Below, piece after piece: positions 1-6,601 of a DNA stretch of 64,000 nt (position 1 is the first letter of the stretch; each line of letters begins with the position of its first letter). The notes under the pieces are model-generated. The model worked only from the letters and a program-made list of their open reading frames with translations. It did not search any database and had not been told where the DNA came from. A program made the position numbers and the translations under genes. This DNA comes from CAG-791 sp045113775 (GTDB lineage: Bacteria; Bacillota; Clostridia; Lachnospirales; Lachnospiraceae): positions 1 to 64,000 of the forward strand of contig JBGUJH010000106.1 of the NCBI GenBank assembly GCA_045113775.1, read 5' to 3'.

Positions 1-1
1 G

Positions 2-238
2 AACGATGACCACTGCATGGACATCGACGATGAAAGGCCTCGTCTCAACGATGACCGCGCCAAAAAGATCATGCAAGACCTATCCGGCTGCGACAATGTG
101 ACCCAGTTCCAGGCTCTAGGCACAGAAGCCCGGAACACAGCCCTGCGCGAAATGTGGAAAGCGGGAATCTCAATCAACCGGGCGAGCCGGATGACCGGAA
201 TCTCTTACGGGGTCATCAGGAAGGTCATTGCGCCCTAA
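2..238 (+). pseudogene. C-terminal remnant of a Y1/REP-associated transposase
   Basis: An open frame enters from the left edge and ends at a TAA, giving about 78 residues. The last 40 residues (FQALGTEARNT... then GISINRASRMTGISYGVIRK) match the helix-turn-helix tail typical of Y1 (IS200-like, REP-associated tyrosine) transposases of Bacillota. The catalytic His-x-His/Tyr domain would lie to the left, outside the window. An internal ATG at 17 exists but is probably not the real start. Whether the gene is intact beyond the edge cannot be seen. Two strong hairpins and a block of short repeats follow directly, as expected beside such an element. Confidence 0.6.
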
Positions 239-254
239 GGCACCCGCATAGACA

Positions 255-271
255 CTATTTTGCCAAAATAG
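255..271. repeat. 17-bp perfect palindrome behind the transposase tail
   Basis: CTATTTTG-C-CAAAATAG forms an 8-bp stem with a single central base, 16 nt after the transposase stop. It could be an element-end hairpin or a weak terminator; no long T-run follows. Confidence 0.6.
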
Positions 272-290
272 CGACAAGTAAATATGTTTC

Positions 291-318
291 AGCGAGGGAT
301 CCCACTGGGTCGCTCGCT
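291..318. repeat. strong imperfect hairpin
   Basis: AGCGAG at the left pairs with CTCGCT at the right, and the interior GATCCCA/TGGGTC also pairs, making a long stem. It follows the palindrome at 255-271. Together they look like the structured end of the transposase element or a REP-like unit. Confidence 0.5.
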
Positions 319-349
319 ATTAATAGTGCCTAAACAAAACAAGAACTCT

Positions 350-560
350 CCGGGGTCTCGGCCGACCTCTGAGGTACTGGATCTCAGCCGGCCTATAATG
401 TTTCAGAGTTGGTCAACCTCTGGGGTATTCTTCAGCCCAGCCACTGGCCGGCCTCTAAGACCCTGGTCGACCTCTGAGGTATTGATCTCTCGGCCCCATC
501 AGTCTTGGCCGACCTCTGAGGTATTGCTCTTGGGCCGACCTCTGAGGTATTGCTCTTGGC
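350..560. repeat. cluster of GACCTCTGAGGTA-type repeats
   Basis: At least six copies of a unit with core GGCCGACCTCTGAGGTATTG or close variants. The 11-bp core ACCTCTGAGGT is nearly self-complementary. This is the leftmost cluster of the repeat family found in most intergenic gaps up to 23.7 kb. The open frame running through it only translates the repeat (RPTSEVL units) and is not a gene. Confidence 0.85.
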
Positions 561-684
561 TATACTACAGGTAGAATGACAATCACTTCTTTATCCCGTA
601 TATTAATCATGACAGGAGAAATCCTGCAGCGTACTCTGCACTCAGAAATCACTCAGAAATCAAGCAAAGGAAAGGATTAAGGAT

Positions 685-795
685 ATGAAACACATCGCTA
701 TTTTATCAAGTTCATATGTGCTTTATCAGTCCCTGCTGCTCAACAGCGCGGTCCTTTTAACGAGCGAGAAAACTCCGACCCCAAAACGGCATTAG
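685..795 (+). CDS. possible 36-residue peptide
   Basis: A short frame MKHIAILSSSYVLYQSLLLNS... ends at TAG, preceded by an AAGGA/AAGGAT stretch at suitable spacing and followed 20 nt later by a clear terminator. The first 26 residues are mostly hydrophobic and could be a membrane segment or signal peptide, followed by a short charged tail (SEKTPTPKRH). It resembles no family I know. It may equally be a non-coding leader RNA ending at the terminator. Confidence 0.3.
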   Translation: MKHIAILSSSYVLYQSLLLNSAVLLTSEKTPTPKRH

Positions 796-813
796 TAAAG
801 ATTTTTCATTTAC

Positions 814-856
814 CAGGCCGCCTGTACGGAGAATTCCGCGCAGGCGGTCTTTTTAT
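814..856 (+). terminator. rho-independent terminator
   Basis: CCGCCTG at 818-824 pairs with CAGGCGG at 841-847, with further CGG/CCG pairing inside, followed by TCTTTTTA. It would end a plus-strand transcript covering the small frame at 685-795, just before the tRNA cluster. Confidence 0.75.
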
Positions 857-869
857 ATGCCAATATTTT

Positions 870-943
870 GCTCCCGTATCCCAACTGGAAGAGGAAACCG
901 GTTTAAACCCGGCTTAGTGAGGGTTCGAATCCCTTCGGAAGCA
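870..943 (+). tRNA. tRNA-like gene, anticodon TAA, atypical
   Basis: The acceptor arm GCTCCCG/CGGAAGC has one mismatch, and there is a good T-arm (GAGGG-TTCGAAT-CCCTT). The anticodon stem is CCGG/CCGG with loop TTTAAAC, giving TAA (reads UUA, Leu). The variable loop is only about 5 nt, whereas bacterial tRNA-Leu has a long variable arm, and the D-arm is poorly paired. It is therefore either a divergent tRNA or a decayed one. It is first of six such genes in 0.7 kb. No CCA is encoded. Confidence 0.5.
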
Positions 944-1004
944 CTTCGGAAGCATTGAGCGGAGCGTCCGCAGTCTCTCCAACTAAGTGAAACACTAAAA
1001 CCAT

Positions 1005-1080
1005 GCCTCTGTAGCAGAATCGGAATATGCGCCGGACTAAGAATCCGGGTCTTTTGCGGGTTCGATCCCCGCCGGAGGTA
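1005..1080 (+). tRNA. tRNA-like gene, anticodon AAG, atypical
   Basis: The cloverleaf is good: acceptor GCCTCTG/CGGAGGT, anticodon stem CCGGA/TCCGG with loop CTAAGAA, T-arm GCGGG-TTCGATC-CCCGC. The anticodon AAG would read CUU (Leu), but the variable region is only about 7 nt, which is unlike a normal class II tRNA-Leu. A34 at the wobble position is also rare in bacteria outside tRNA-Arg(ACG). Confidence 0.6.
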
Positions 1081-1084
1081 CTAC

Positions 1085-1100
1085 GTTGTGATATCACAAC
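1085..1100. repeat. 16-bp perfect palindrome between tRNA genes
   Basis: GTTGTGATATCACAAC is a perfect dyad lying just after the second tRNA. It could be a regulator binding site or chance; only one copy was noticed. Confidence 0.6.
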
Positions 1101-1189
1101 CAGGGCAAAATAGTTCTGAAGCCCCAGTAAACTGCGTAAGCGGTCTGGCGCTTGAAACCTCTCTCACAACACTAAAATCGCAAAAAAAA

Positions 1190-1272
1190 CGGCAGATATG
1201 CAAAATGGCTAAGCAAGCGGACTGTAACTCCGTTGCCCTCGGGCGTTGTAGGTTCAAATCCTACTCTGCTGA
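1190..1272 (+). tRNA. tRNA-Tyr (GTA)
   Basis: Class II cloverleaf with acceptor CGGCAGA/TCTGCTG, anticodon stem GCGGA/TCCGT and loop CTGTAAC (anticodon GTA). The long variable arm has a GCCC/GGGC stem, as expected for bacterial tRNA-Tyr, and the T-arm is GTAGG-TTCAAAT-CCTAC. It is the best-formed member of the cluster. Confidence 0.8.
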
Positions 1273-1278
1273 CTATAC

Positions 1279-1364
1279 GCCGCAGTCCCTCAATGGTGGA
1301 GGAGTTGTTTGGAAGACTTCTGGTCGGTGATACCGGCTTGCGGGTTCGACCCCCGCCTGTGGCG
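1279..1364 (+). tRNA. class II tRNA-like gene, probably Ser (GGA), odd anticodon arm
   Basis: Acceptor GCCGCAG/CTGTGGC, D-stem CCTC/GAGG, long variable arm (GTCGG/CCGGC) and T-arm GCGGG-TTCGACC-CCCGC are all well paired. The anticodon region is irregular: either a poorly paired 5-bp stem with a 7-nt loop centred on GGA, or a fully paired stem (AGGAGTT/GACTTCT) with an 8-nt loop containing TGGA. It lies 6 nt after tRNA-Tyr. Confidence 0.55.
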
Positions 1365-1370
1365 CTCTAC

Positions 1371-1455
1371 GGGGATGTGTGCTAATCGAGCAGGCAGCCT
1401 GTCCCGAAAACAGGTGATCCGAAAGGGTCTGAGGGTTCGAATCCCTCCATCCTCG
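1371..1455 (+). tRNA. tRNA-Ser (CGA) with C33
   Basis: Class II fold: acceptor GGGGATG/CATCCTC, D-stem TGCT/AGCA, anticodon stem CCTGT/ACAGG with loop CCCGAAA, variable stem GATCC/GGGTC and T-arm GAGGG-TTCGAAT-CCCTC. The anticodon would be CGA. The base before it is C rather than the almost invariant T33, which is unusual. Confidence 0.7.
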
Positions 1456-1462
1456 CTTTTAA

Positions 1463-1549
1463 GCCGCTCTGGCAGAATTGGCAAATGCACCTGCCTGCTA
1501 AGCAGGGGTCGGCTCGTCCGGCATCCGGGGTCGGGACCCGGGAGCACAA
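1463..1549 (+). tRNA. tRNA-Ser (GCT)-like, weakened acceptor and T-loop
   Basis: Anticodon stem CCTGC/GCAGG with loop CTGCTAA gives GCT (Ser, AGC). The variable arm (GTCGG/CCGGC) is long. The T-stem CCGGG/CCCGG encloses GTCGGGA instead of the usual TTCRANN, and only the inner four acceptor pairs form. It may be a decaying copy. Terminator-like repeat hairpins begin immediately downstream. Confidence 0.6.
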
Positions 1550-1550
1550 A

Positions 1551-1644
1551 AAGAGACCCTAAAGGTCTCCCCCATCCAAAAGAGACCCTAAAGGTCTCTC
1601 ACCAACAAAAGAGACCCTAAAGGTCTCTCAAGTCACTAAAGGTC
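1551..1644. repeat. hairpin repeats AGAGACC-CTAAA-GGTCTCT
   Basis: Three copies of AGAGACCCTAAAGGTCTC(T) plus a shortened fourth. Each folds into a 7-bp stem with a 5-nt loop. They are a variant of the dispersed family (ACCCTAAAGGT core) and sit between the tRNA cluster and the convergent PAP2 gene, where they could act as transcription stops. Confidence 0.8.
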
Positions 1645-1646
1645 TC

Positions 1647-2192
1647 TCAAGTCAACAAAATCAATAACGCATAACACACTCCCGCACAAAGGGATCCGAA
1701 CACAGCTCCCCCTATCACGTCAGTCAGGTAATGCACCCCAACATGAATTCTTGAATACCCTGTCAAAATAGCGAGTGTCATCGCTATAAATCCCTCCACC
1801 GGAGATCTGGCGAGCAGAATTATAACAGCAACTGAAAAAGCATCCGCAGCATGCGTGGACGGAAACGCTAAATCTTTAGGCCGCGCGACAAGCGGAACTA
1901 CATCTTCCATCGCATCATATGCTCTTGGGCGGCCAAATACCCTCTTAAGAACCTGCGACGATAAAAGCCACGCTATGCAAAATGACACAAAGCAGCACAA
2001 CCCGAGGTTTCTCGTATCTGAATGCGCACAAAACCCCCCTGCCCACATGCACCAAATTACGCCTCCCCCCAAATGAGTCATAATAATCATCAGAGGGTTC
2101 GTTATGCTATTTCTGCAGTTTTCCTGAACCCATCTCATTACACTCTCGTCAATTTCCTGCAGCTCAGGATTATCAAAAATCATATTCATCAT
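1647..2192 (-). CDS. PAP2-superfamily membrane phosphatase
   Basis: A 181-residue multi-helix membrane protein carrying the three acid-phosphatase signatures of the PAP2/undecaprenyl-pyrophosphatase-type family: KRVFGRPR (around 83-90), PSTHA (around 111-115) and SRIHVGVHYLTD (around 146-157) with the catalytic His. By family it would dephosphorylate a lipid phosphate at the membrane, possibly undecaprenyl or phosphatidylglycerol phosphate; the substrate is not shown. The start (ATGATG) is preceded by a repeat copy whose AGGG lies about 6 nt upstream, so the repeat may serve as its ribosome binding site. Confidence 0.85.
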   Translation of the reverse strand: MMNMIFDNPELQEIDESVMRWVQENCRNSITNPLMIIMTHLGGGVIWCMWAGGFCAHSDTRNLGLCCFVSFCIAWLLSSQVLKRVFGRPRAYDAMEDVVPLVARPKDLAFPSTHAADAFSVAVIILLARSPVEGFIAMTLAILTGYSRIHVGVHYLTDVIGGAVFGSLCAGVCYALLILLT

Positions 2193-2193
2193 A

Positions 2194-2302
2194 AGATACC
2201 CTAGTCAAGAGATACCCTAGAGGTCCACTCACAGAGGTCCACTCACACTCAAGATACCCTAAAGGTCTCCAACTCACTCAAGATGCCCTAGAGGTCTCCA
2301 AC
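2194..2302. repeat. dispersed repeat cluster (inverse orientation)
   Basis: Four copies of the ACCCTAGAGGTC/ACCCTAAAGGTC form and two partial AGAGGTCCACTCAC units fill the gap between the PAP2 and TPR genes. Confidence 0.8.
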
Positions 2303-2309
2303 GCTCCGC

Positions 2310-3209
2310 CTACCTTTCCTCATTCATCTCCAGTGCCTTCAACACCTTTTCACCATTCTCGTAAAGCTTTTTTGCCTCCTCCGTTTTCCCCAACTCTCCG
2401 GCAATATCGCCCAAAATATTGTAATCATCATAAATAATTCGCAGCTCACCGTGATTGGCTCTCTTCCCGGCAATAACGAGCCTGCTCTCCAGCCCTTTCC
2501 GATAATAGCTTTGAGCTTCTTCGAGCATGCCATGTTCTCTGGCCTTTTTCCCCCGCCGCTCATAATCCTTCGGCGCCTCACCATCACATAGCCTTAACCA
2601 AACCCTCGCCTCTTCAGCCCTTTTTCTGATCTGAGCATTGGACCTTTGTTTACCAATCCTGATCGCAGTATGAATCAGTCTTTTGCCCGTTTCATATGTT
2701 GACTGATCGCACATATACATTTTTCCCAAAATATAGCAGCAATACTGATAGTCAATAAAATCCTGTGTTGAGCCTCTTGTCCTCTTCAGTTTTCGACTTA
2801 TATCTAACATCAGATTTAAATACTTCAGCCTCTTCGAGATGTCATTCTCCAAATCAGCCAGCCTCGCCAGCTTATCACAGCTAGCATACAATTCGTGGCG
2901 GATCTCAGCCGCCCCCACCTCTTTAAGGAGCTCACTTCTGATGTCAAAACTCTTCTTGTAATACTTACCAGCCCTTTTATACAGCCTCTGTTCCAGCGAA
3001 ACATCGCCCAACTTATCAAAAGCCTGCGCAAATTCCCGGCGGCCTTCGACCGTCCTCATCCTTCGCTCCGTGAGCTCATCCCGAAGTAGCTGGCTTTTCT
3101 TACTGAGCCTTTTTGACTCCTCCCACATACCGTGCATGCGGGCTTTAAAAGCCAGGTTCTCGTAATAGCTTATGGCTCGTTCAATTGTCATTCCAGCCTT
3201 CTTGCTCAT
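2310..3209 (-). CDS. TPR-repeat protein
   Basis: A 299-residue, charged, all-helical protein with degenerate tetratricopeptide repeats (YYKKSFDIRSELLKE; GKTEEAKKLYENGEKVLKALE). It resembles the TPR half of the TIR-TPR protein at 18482-21076, so it may be a detached regulatory part of such an effector. The open frame extends 27 codons further upstream, but those codons translate repeat DNA (RYPRGG, LEVGDSG). I chose the ATG at 3209, which has GTGGAGC 7 nt upstream. No catalytic motif is visible. Confidence 0.7.
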   Translation of the reverse strand: MSKKAGMTIERAISYYENLAFKARMHGMWEESKRLSKKSQLLRDELTERRMRTVEGRREFAQAFDKLGDVSLEQRLYKRAGKYYKKSFDIRSELLKEVGAAEIRHELYASCDKLARLADLENDISKRLKYLNLMLDISRKLKRTRGSTQDFIDYQYCCYILGKMYMCDQSTYETGKRLIHTAIRIGKQRSNAQIRKRAEEARVWLRLCDGEAPKDYERRGKKAREHGMLEEAQSYYRKGLESRLVIAGKRANHGELRIIYDDYNILGDIAGELGKTEEAKKLYENGEKVLKALEMNEER

Positions 3210-3230
3210 ACGAATGCTCCACGCGAATTC

Positions 3231-3345
3231 TCCAGAATCTCCCACCTCTAGGAATCTCCCACCTCTAGGGTATCTCCCAGAATCTCCCACCTCTAGGGTA
3301 GCTCCTTCCCACTTCTTGAATTGCCCCCTACTCTAAGACAGCTCT
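3231..3345. repeat. dispersed repeat cluster
   Basis: Several copies of CTCCCACCTCTAGGGTATCTCCCAGAA or truncated forms. The flanking bases differ from those at other loci, suggesting local amplification of one founder copy. Confidence 0.75.
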
Positions 3346-3348
3346 CCC

Positions 3349-3951
3349 CTACTCTTCATCCGGCTTCTGCCCATCATGAGCCTTCCAAGCACAATCCGTA
3401 ATCTTCATATCAGAAAACACCGCCGTGAAACTGGAATCCTCCGGGCTGCAAGCATATATTCCGAACCGAATTTTTCCGGCTCCTTCCCACATATGGCAAA
3501 CCCTCATCTGAGAGAAATTAACCCCGTCCCGAGAGCACTCAATGCAGAAATCATCCTCTCTCCTGCTAAGCCTATACCACATAACTCGAACGTCAAAAGG
3601 AATCTCCGTAGTCGCCCAGTCAGAATAACCATGATTCGTCACTACAGAACCCAAATGCTGAAACGATTCATTTTCATACTCAACGGATCCCTTTAACCAA
3701 TTCTCCGAATTCAAATACATAACAATCCCACATTGATCAAACCGATGATGGCTTCCCGTAAAATCTGTCTTCACAACAAACGAGAAAAACTTATCTTCCG
3801 TCTCCATCTGAAGCATTGGAGCATTATCATTTCTGAAATGATAATAAGTCCTCTGCCACAAATCAGTATGAGGCAAAGTAGTGATCTCAATACGGTCTTT
3901 ACCAATTGAATAGTCTTTCGGTTCCTTTGTCCACTTCATTTTTTCAATCAT
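3349..3951 (-). CDS. DUF1349 domain protein
   Basis: 200 residues with the pattern of the DUF1349 jelly-roll (concanavalin-like) fold: FFSFVVKTDFTGSHHRFDQCGIVMYLNSENWLKGSVE near the middle, then VMWYRLSRREDDFCIECSRDG and a late FGIYACSPEDSSFTAVFSDMKI. The family is compact and cytosolic with no agreed reaction; sugar binding is often suggested. No signal peptide. A GAGGAG lies about 11 nt before the start. Full length for the family. Confidence 0.75.
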   Translation of the reverse strand: MIEKMKWTKEPKDYSIGKDRIEITTLPHTDLWQRTYYHFRNDNAPMLQMETEDKFFSFVVKTDFTGSHHRFDQCGIVMYLNSENWLKGSVEYENESFQHLGSVVTNHGYSDWATTEIPFDVRVMWYRLSRREDDFCIECSRDGVNFSQMRVCHMWEGAGKIRFGIYACSPEDSSFTAVFSDMKITDCAWKAHDGQKPDEE

Positions 3952-3990
3952 TCCTTCTTCTCCTCATCTCCTGAAAATACAAGATTTACT

Positions 3991-4030
3991 TCATCACAAG
4001 ATCACATCATCACAAGCTTCATCACAAGCT
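3991..4030. repeat. short direct repeats TCATCACAAG
   Basis: Three near-tandem copies of CATCACAAG in the gap upstream of the DUF1349 gene. The rest of the gap (to 4203) holds an A/T-rich stretch and dispersed repeat copies. Confidence 0.5.
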
Positions 4031-4129
4031 CTGAGGTCATCTGGCCCAAAAAGCACCAAATGAATCTCCACACTAAGGCAGCTCATATCTCAAAAGCAAC
4101 GCTATTTCATTGATAATTATATCATCTAT

Positions 4130-4226
4130 CCCGACCTCTAGCGACCTCTAGGGTAGTTTGGGTACCACCTGGGGGCGTTTAGACCTCTAAGGTAGTTCAC
4201 CCCTTAGACCTCTAGGGTATCTCCAC
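4130..4226. repeat. dispersed repeat cluster overlapping a gene end
   Basis: Copies of GACCTCTAGGGTAGTT, GACCTCTAAGGTAGTT and GACCTCTAGGGTATCT. The last copy reaches into the following minus-strand gene and codes its final residues and stop codon. Confidence 0.8.
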
Positions 4227-4872
4227 CATGGCAATACCCGTAATACCAACACTCGTACGGCTCTGAGCACTGCGTTCCCGTCTCCATTTCAATCTCGTCC
4301 GGCTCCTTTTGCCTCCTGTTCAAGTCCCAAATGTGGTCATTTATCCACTTATAATACCCCTTCGCCCGCTTCGTCACATCCACCGGAACAAACGGCTTCT
4401 CCTTGTCCTCTCCGTGGGTTACGATGTATATTTTGCCAATCTTCACCTTGCACCGACTGATTATGTAGTACTGAAATCCGGCATCCTTAATGTGCTGCTC
4501 ATCCACCGTCGCTGAATTCTTCACCTCGTACAAGTCATAACCTGATCCATTTTTCCGCAAAATATCGGCCGCACAATAATTGTTATAATTTGAAAATGCC
4601 GCCTCACAGATAACTTCAACTCCACGCCCCAGAGCATCATTTGTATTCGCGATCATGGCCTTCGTATTCGGGATTTTGCCGCCCTTGCAAAATACAGTCA
4701 TATCCTCATATGGTCCAAACATTCCCTTTGCCAGCTCTCCAAAGTCACTTCCGGCATCAAGTTTCGCCTGGACCTCCGGTGGAATAATTTTAAGACTCGG
4801 CTTATGCTTGTCCAGCCAAAGCATTTTTGGGCACTGCATTCCACGCATAAAACTTGTTTTCGTTAAAGCCAT
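4204..4872 (-). CDS. truncated Cas4/Dna2-like (DUF2779-type) nuclease
   Basis: 222 residues matching the first part of DUF2779-type proteins: CPKMLWL near the start (Cys13), a PD-(D/E)XK-like core ending in YEVKNSATV with catalytic-type Glu/Lys, then the Cys cluster CSEPYECWYYGYC that would bind an Fe-S cluster with the early Cys. Full-length family members continue for some hundreds of residues with a second nuclease-like domain. Here the frame ends right after the Cys motif in GDTLEV-stop, which is translated dispersed repeat. I read this as truncation by repeat insertion; activity is uncertain. Strong GAGGAGGAG ribosome binding site. Confidence 0.7.
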   Translation of the reverse strand: MALTKTSFMRGMQCPKMLWLDKHKPSLKIIPPEVQAKLDAGSDFGELAKGMFGPYEDMTVFCKGGKIPNTKAMIANTNDALGRGVEVICEAAFSNYNNYCAADILRKNGSGYDLYEVKNSATVDEQHIKDAGFQYYIISRCKVKIGKIYIVTHGEDKEKPFVPVDVTKRAKGYYKWINDHIWDLNRRQKEPDEIEMETGTQCSEPYECWYYGYCHGGDTLEV

Positions 4873-4907
4873 ATCTCCTCCTCTGTCTCCACTCGCCCCG
4901 CTCCTCT

Positions 4908-5096
4908 ACCCTACCCGACCTCTAGACCTCTAGGGTAGTTCTCTCCTTCCTCTAGGCTATCCTCGACCTTTAGGGTAGTTCTCTTCTTCTCCTCTAGGAC
5001 CTCTAGGGTATCCTCGACCTTTACTCGACCTTTAGGGTAGTTCTCTCCTTCTCTCTAGGACCTCTAGGGTATCCTCGACCTCTAGGGTAGTTCTCC
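4908..5096. repeat. dispersed repeat cluster
   Basis: About eight copies of GACCTCTAGGGTAGTTCTC, GACCTTTAGGGTAGTT and GACCTCTAGGGTATCCTC forms, filling most of the gap between the divergent nuclease and TIR genes. The last copy abuts the promoter of the TIR gene. Confidence 0.85.
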
Positions 5097-5102
5097 CTAT
5101 TG

Positions 5103-5111
5103 TGCTATACT
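5103..5111 (+). promoter_or_regulatory. possible extended -10 promoter for the macro-TIR gene
   Basis: TG-C-TATACT is an extended -10 element, 74 nt before the start codon. No good -35 is seen; that position falls in a repeat copy. Confidence 0.4.
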
Positions 5112-5184
5112 TAAACTACTAAGGTTTATCTATTAACTCCATAAGGCTCCCAGCGAGCATAAGGCCCCCAGCGAGGATCATTCT

Positions 5185-6336
5185 ATGAAAAAATGTCCTA
5201 TTTGCCAGACCCCTATCGTGGATGGCGCCAATTTCTGTCATATGTGCGGCGTCTCCATAAAGAATGCCCAGGAAGAACTTGAGAAGCGTATGCATGAAGG
5301 CAAGTTACCGCTTTACCAACACTCTTTTCAAGCGCTGGGCGAGCAAAAAACAATCGAAGTCTGGTGCCACGATATAACCACGTTTCCGCAGTATTTTGAC
5401 CTGCTGACCATTTCAGCTTATCAGGACAGTTACAACATCCGGAGTAAGAGTGTGATCGGCGCTCTGTGGAACAGCATGCAGCTCAATGTCGGCGAGCTTC
5501 TCAAGGATCCTTATGTTAACTTGCTCGACTACGTCGGGTGCTGGCTGTCGAAGGAGCTCACTTCTTCTGCCACCCACAGCCGCTTCGGCCGAATCGGCTG
5601 CATATCGCTGAACGGCAAAAAGGCCGAGCCGGGACACATCATGAACCGGCTTAAGTCCTATTTCCACCTTCTTGACCTGGCGGCAGACGCAGGAATTGAG
5701 ATGGAAACCATCGCCATGCCCATCATCGGTACCGGCGTCCAGAAAATTCAGCCCGAGCAGATCCTCCTTCCTCTGATGAATGAAGTCATCTCCATGATGA
5801 AACGCAACGATAAGGTCAAAAAAGTGATCTTCGTAGAGTATGGCTGGAATAAGGCAAGTAAAGCCGCTGATATACTGCGACAGTCCTACCAGCTATCTTT
5901 TGGCGGTTCGGAGCCGGATGAAAAGCCAACATCAGAGCCTTTGTTCTTCTTAAGCTATACGACGCACGGAGATACTCATGTGGCCGAGCTGCTCCGGGAT
6001 GAGCTGAAACGGCGTGGAATCCGCTGCTGGTATGCCCCCGACGACATTCGCCCCGGCGATTATGCCTCCCAAATTGTTGAAGCAATTCGAAAATGCACCC
6101 ACTTCGTATGCATCATCAGCAACAATGCGAATACTTCTTTTCATGTTGTTAATGAACTGGATCTCGCTTTCAACCGCTTAAACGATGGGATCACCATACT
6201 CCCCTTTATGCTGAACAACGATCTTACGTTGAACGATTCTTTTTCCTACTACATTTCCCGCATGCAGTGGAACTACGGCTATCCTGATCCGCTTAAAGAC
6301 AGGATTAGCGAGTTCCTCGACAAGGTATGCCCTTAG
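5185..6336 (+). CDS. zinc-ribbon / macro-like / TIR protein
   Basis: 383 residues in three parts. A zinc ribbon (Cys4, Cys7, Cys18, Cys21) comes first. A macro-domain-like segment follows (about 55-235), with the telling MPIIGTGVQKIQPEQ loop near 178 that in macro domains holds ADP-ribose. A C-terminal TIR domain runs from about 252 to the end: FFLSYTTHGD, a WYAPDDIRPGDYASQI box, and likely catalytic Glu324 in VVNELDLAF. TIR domains of this kind cleave NAD+ or make cyclic ADP-ribose products; a macro domain beside it could sense or remove such a product. The gene is alone on the plus strand, with a GAGG ribosome binding site. Probably an immune effector (inference). Confidence 0.85.
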   Translation: MKKCPICQTPIVDGANFCHMCGVSIKNAQEELEKRMHEGKLPLYQHSFQALGEQKTIEVWCHDITTFPQYFDLLTISAYQDSYNIRSKSVIGALWNSMQLNVGELLKDPYVNLLDYVGCWLSKELTSSATHSRFGRIGCISLNGKKAEPGHIMNRLKSYFHLLDLAADAGIEMETIAMPIIGTGVQKIQPEQILLPLMNEVISMMKRNDKVKKVIFVEYGWNKASKAADILRQSYQLSFGGSEPDEKPTSEPLFFLSYTTHGDTHVAELLRDELKRRGIRCWYAPDDIRPGDYASQIVEAIRKCTHFVCIISNNANTSFHVVNELDLAFNRLNDGITILPFMLNNDLTLNDSFSYYISRMQWNYGYPDPLKDRISEFLDKVCP

Positions 6337-6601
6337 AGGTCTAGAGGTCAGAGGTCGACCTCTAGGGTACCTCGTTCCAGCTATAGGCTACCCCGACCTC
6401 TAGGGTACCTCGCACCCGACCTCTAGGGTACCTCGTTCTCCCCGGCAAACATCCTGCGCATCACCAGCCTGTAAATCACCCAGGACAAAAAAGCGACAAT
6501 AATATCACTCAGGGGTTACCTCGACCTCTAGGGTACCTTGCCCACGACCTCTAGGGTACCTCATTCCCGGCTCGCACTTACCCTTTCCTCGACCTCTAGG
6601 G
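6329..6601. repeat. dispersed repeat cluster containing a gene-end copy
   Basis: At least seven copies of CGACCTCTAGGGTACCTCG interrupted by the duplicated 3' end of the next gene (6421-6512). The final copy overlaps the stop of the MATE gene. Confidence 0.85.
6421..6512 (-). pseudogene. 92-bp duplicated 3' end of the MATE gene
   Basis: Positions 6421-6512 repeat 6594-6685 with a single base difference (G for C). The copy covers the last 28 or so codons of the MATE transporter plus the repeat behind them. On its other side it ends abruptly in GGGGTTACC and another repeat copy. It has no start and is not expressed as protein on its own. Confidence 0.85.

Noticed and set aside
284..574. 96-residue open frame with RPTSEVL repeats
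   Set aside because: Only translates the dispersed repeat; no ribosome binding site.
1290..1620. Open frames on both strands over the tRNA cluster
   Set aside because: They cover well-paired tRNA cloverleaves and hairpin repeats; coding is not credible.
2310..3290. Longer TPR protein starting at 3290
   Set aside because: The extra 27 codons are repeat sequence; a good ribosome binding site supports the start at 3209.
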